NCBI GenBank assembly: GCA_049324115.1
Contig: JBMOMN010000017.1
Span: 1-64,000 of the forward strand
DNA length: 64,000 bases
Origin: UBA5796 sp040752455
GTDB taxonomy: Bacteria; Chloroflexota; Anaerolineae; Anaerolineales; Villigracilaceae
Direction of reading: 5' to 3'
Shown: piece by piece, positions 62,508 through 64,000 of the stretch
Layout of the letters: each line of letters opens with the position of its first letter
Position numbering within the stretch: position 1 is the first letter of the stretch
Made by a program: the position numbers and the translations under genes
The notes under the pieces: model-generated
Database searches by the model: none
The model's input: the letters and a program-made list of their open reading frames with translations, nothing else
Told to the model about the DNA's origin: nothing

Positions 62508-63503
62508 TTATTCCCACCCACGAATAGAATTCGCGATTCGAATGTAATCTGCGTGAGGGCGGTCAGAAACGGCGGGGGGAAGAATGATGATCGGCCTTAA
62601 ATCTTGAGAAAATTTCGCCAGGCCATCCGATAGTTTTTGTTTCTGCAATTCTTCAGCCCGCTCGCGGCTGACCTGGATCGAATAATCGTCCAACACAGTC
62701 ACCAATGCCTGGTCATAAGCCTTATGGTGGAGAGCGCATAGAGCCAGACCGTTCCTTGTTTCGTCTGTGCTGTTTTCGTGGTTTACCGGGATGATGTGCG
62801 CGGCTTCGACCAGTTTGAGTTGTATTCCGCACACAGCACAGTGAAAACCGTAGGCGTTGAGAACACGTTTGCGGAAACCTACGTCCCTGAGTTTTTTGCT
62901 GACTGACACGACGGTTATTTTTCGAGCAACATTTCGGATTTGGATATCCGCCTCATTGATTTCCGGGTTCTGGGCAATTTCACTCAATACTGCCAGGTCT
63001 TTCGATGACTGGCCAAAGTCGTGCAAAGGTTCCAGGCTTTGTAAATATTCGACAAAGAAATCCGGCCGGAAAGCGACCGCCACCTCTTTGTTGCCTTTGT
63101 CGCAAGGTTCAAAACCATTGACATACGCTTTTCGCAGGGCGTCTTCCCTGATTTGAATTGAAGGGGACGCGCCTAATCTTCCCAAATGCTTTCTCACGTC
63201 GAAACCGGCAAAGACTTCCGCCTCTTCCCACCAGCCAAGAACCAGTGTTTTTCCCCTGTCCATCAGTTCAAAATGGTCAACGCCGGTAATTTGAATTCGA
63301 TATTCGTCTCTTGGACGAGCTCGTCCGCCGCCGTGTGTCAAATGCCAGATGTACACCCTGACACGATAGCTTTCGGTATCGCGATAGATTTGCAGGTGAA
63401 ATGGATGCTGGTCTATGCTCTCCAGATAGAGGACATTCCACCCCGATTCATTGACTGCGCTTACTATTTTTTCGAGCAGGTCGTACTTGTTGTGTCGTGC
63501 CAT
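62508..63503 (-). CDS. HNH restriction endonuclease
   Basis: Predicted restriction endonuclease of 331 residues. The C-terminal HNH nuclease is clear: FHCAVCGIQLKLVEAAHIIP, then NGLALCALHHKAYDQAL, with zinc Cys and catalytic His in place. The N-terminal 200 residues (YRVRVYIWHLTHGGGR, EYRIQITG) probably recognise DNA. The ATG at 63503 (or 63509) lies inside the 3' end of the methyltransferase gene, an overlap of 56 to 62 bp. Base composition is clearly less GC-rich than the rest of the window, which suggests horizontal transfer. Confidence 0.88.
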   Translation of the reverse strand: MARHNKYDLLEKIVSAVNESGWNVLYLESIDQHPFHLQIYRDTESYRVRVYIWHLTHGGGRARPRDEYRIQITGVDHFELMDRGKTLVLGWWEEAEVFAGFDVRKHLGRLGASPSIQIREDALRKAYVNGFEPCDKGNKEVAVAFRPDFFVEYLQSLEPLHDFGQSSKDLAVLSEIAQNPEINEADIQIRNVARKITVVSVSKKLRDVGFRKRVLNAYGFHCAVCGIQLKLVEAAHIIPVNHENSTDETRNGLALCALHHKAYDQALVTVLDDYSIQVSRERAEELQKQKLSDGLAKFSQDLRPIIILPPAVSDRPHADYIRIANSIRGWE

Positions 63504-64000
63504 TGTCATCCCTCACAGCAAAGAGATCGTTGACTTCCTGAAAGCGATAGACGCTGCCTTCCAGATATTTTGGATCGATTTCGAAGGCGAGCCACTTACG
63601 CCTCAGGAGTTCTGCTGCCTGGCCTGTGGTATTCGAACCCGCAAACGGATCCAGGACAACATCGTTTTCATCAGTGAGAAATTCTATGAAGAATTTTGGG
63701 AAATCCAGAGGGAATCTTGCCGGGTGTGGCTTTACCCCTGCTTCCTTGCAGCGCCGCAGGTAAGCACTGTTCGATTCTGTGTTTGCAAGCGTCAAAAGAT
63801 TGGGCGGGATTGCGCCGTTATTATCTTTTTGGAATTTCGTGGAAATATCATGCCCGCTTGGGCGCATTTTTGCTTTGTAACCATTTTCAAGAAGCTGCTT
63901 CATACTTTCTGAATATGGTTTCAGGACATTTCTGTTATTCGCTTTGGGGTTTTCTGTGACGGAGAGCCACCAAACCACATTGACAGAATCCTTGACGCGG
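63448..64000 (-). CDS. Site-specific DNA methyltransferase (partial)
   Basis: C-terminal part of a DNA methyltransferase, cut by the window end; at least 183 residues are in frame up to 64000. The SAM-binding motif I reads LDPFAGSNTTGQAAELLRRKWLAFEID near the C-terminus, so the catalytic DPPY-type motif must lie upstream (beta-class order). KANNRNVLKPYSESMKQLL and MRPSGHDIS match type II m6A/m4C enzymes. Its 3' end overlaps the endonuclease start. Together they are a type II restriction-modification pair. Confidence 0.9.
   Translation of the reverse strand, partial: RVKDSVNVVWWLSVTENPKANNRNVLKPYSESMKQLLENGYKAKMRPSGHDISTKFQKDNNGAIPPNLLTLANTESNSAYLRRCKEAGVKPHPARFPLDFPKFFIEFLTDENDVVLDPFAGSNTTGQAAELLRRKWLAFEIDPKYLEGSVYRFQEVNDLFAVRDDNGTTQQVRPARKNSKRSQ

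Overview
The window looks like a chromosomal stretch of a high-GC member of the Chloroflexota, most likely class Anaerolineae. This is inferred from a LysW-type lysine/ornithine hydrolase, a complete citramalate-dependent branched-chain amino acid operon, a T-box controlled trp operon, a MalT-like/SARP regulator and intergenic gaps filled with short palindromic word repeats. No rRNA or other taxonomic marker is present, so the placement is an inference. No tRNA, transposase or CRISPR array was seen.

Layout. (1) 1-1387: a 46-bp tandem array running into a lysK-like gene. (2) 1407-15056, plus strand: a near-consensus promoter, two tandem attenuators (each a Leu/Ile/Val-rich leader peptide followed by an intrinsic terminator), then ilvD, ilvB, ilvN, ilvC, leuA, a 52-codon small gene, leuC, leuD, cimA, leuB and ilvE. 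Together these make valine, leucine and, through citramalate, isoleucine; no threonine deaminase is present. (3) 15374-30995, minus strand: a gene train of SDR, KAS III-like synthase, acyl-CoA ligase, hydrolase, thiolase, DUF35 protein, hydrolase, second ligase, third hydrolase and a LivKGFHM-type importer. It resembles uptake, CoA activation and C-C bond cleavage or formation of an unidentified acid. (4) 31089-38909, minus strand: a small protein, a HepT/MntA toxin-antitoxin pair, a 1077-residue MalT/SARP regulator, a polytopic membrane protein, a Crp/Fnr regulator and ChrA. (5) 39071-40826, plus strand: a YtkA-like lipidless membrane-anchored protein and a di-heme MauG-type peroxidase. (6) 41093-48305, plus strand: promoter, tryptophan T-box riboswitch and trpE, trpGD (fused), trpC, trpF, trpB, trpA. 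(7) 48362-50850: a CrtB/CrtI-type pair with a strong terminator. (8) 50965-64000: a 1641-residue secreted repeat protein, an acyltransferase, a glycosyltransferase-like protein, a MOCOS-like PLP enzyme, an overlapping pair of GyrA-C-like and Hsp70-like genes, and a restriction-modification pair cut by the window edge.

The most notable points are: two different RNA-based amino-acid sensing devices in one window (twin ribosome-mediated attenuators for ilv-leu, T-box for trp); at least ten families of palindromic intergenic word repeats, some of which have become coding sequence (tails of LeuD, TrpE, TrpC and TrpF, an internal peptide in an acyl-CoA ligase); and the KAS III/thiolase/DUF35 importer cluster.
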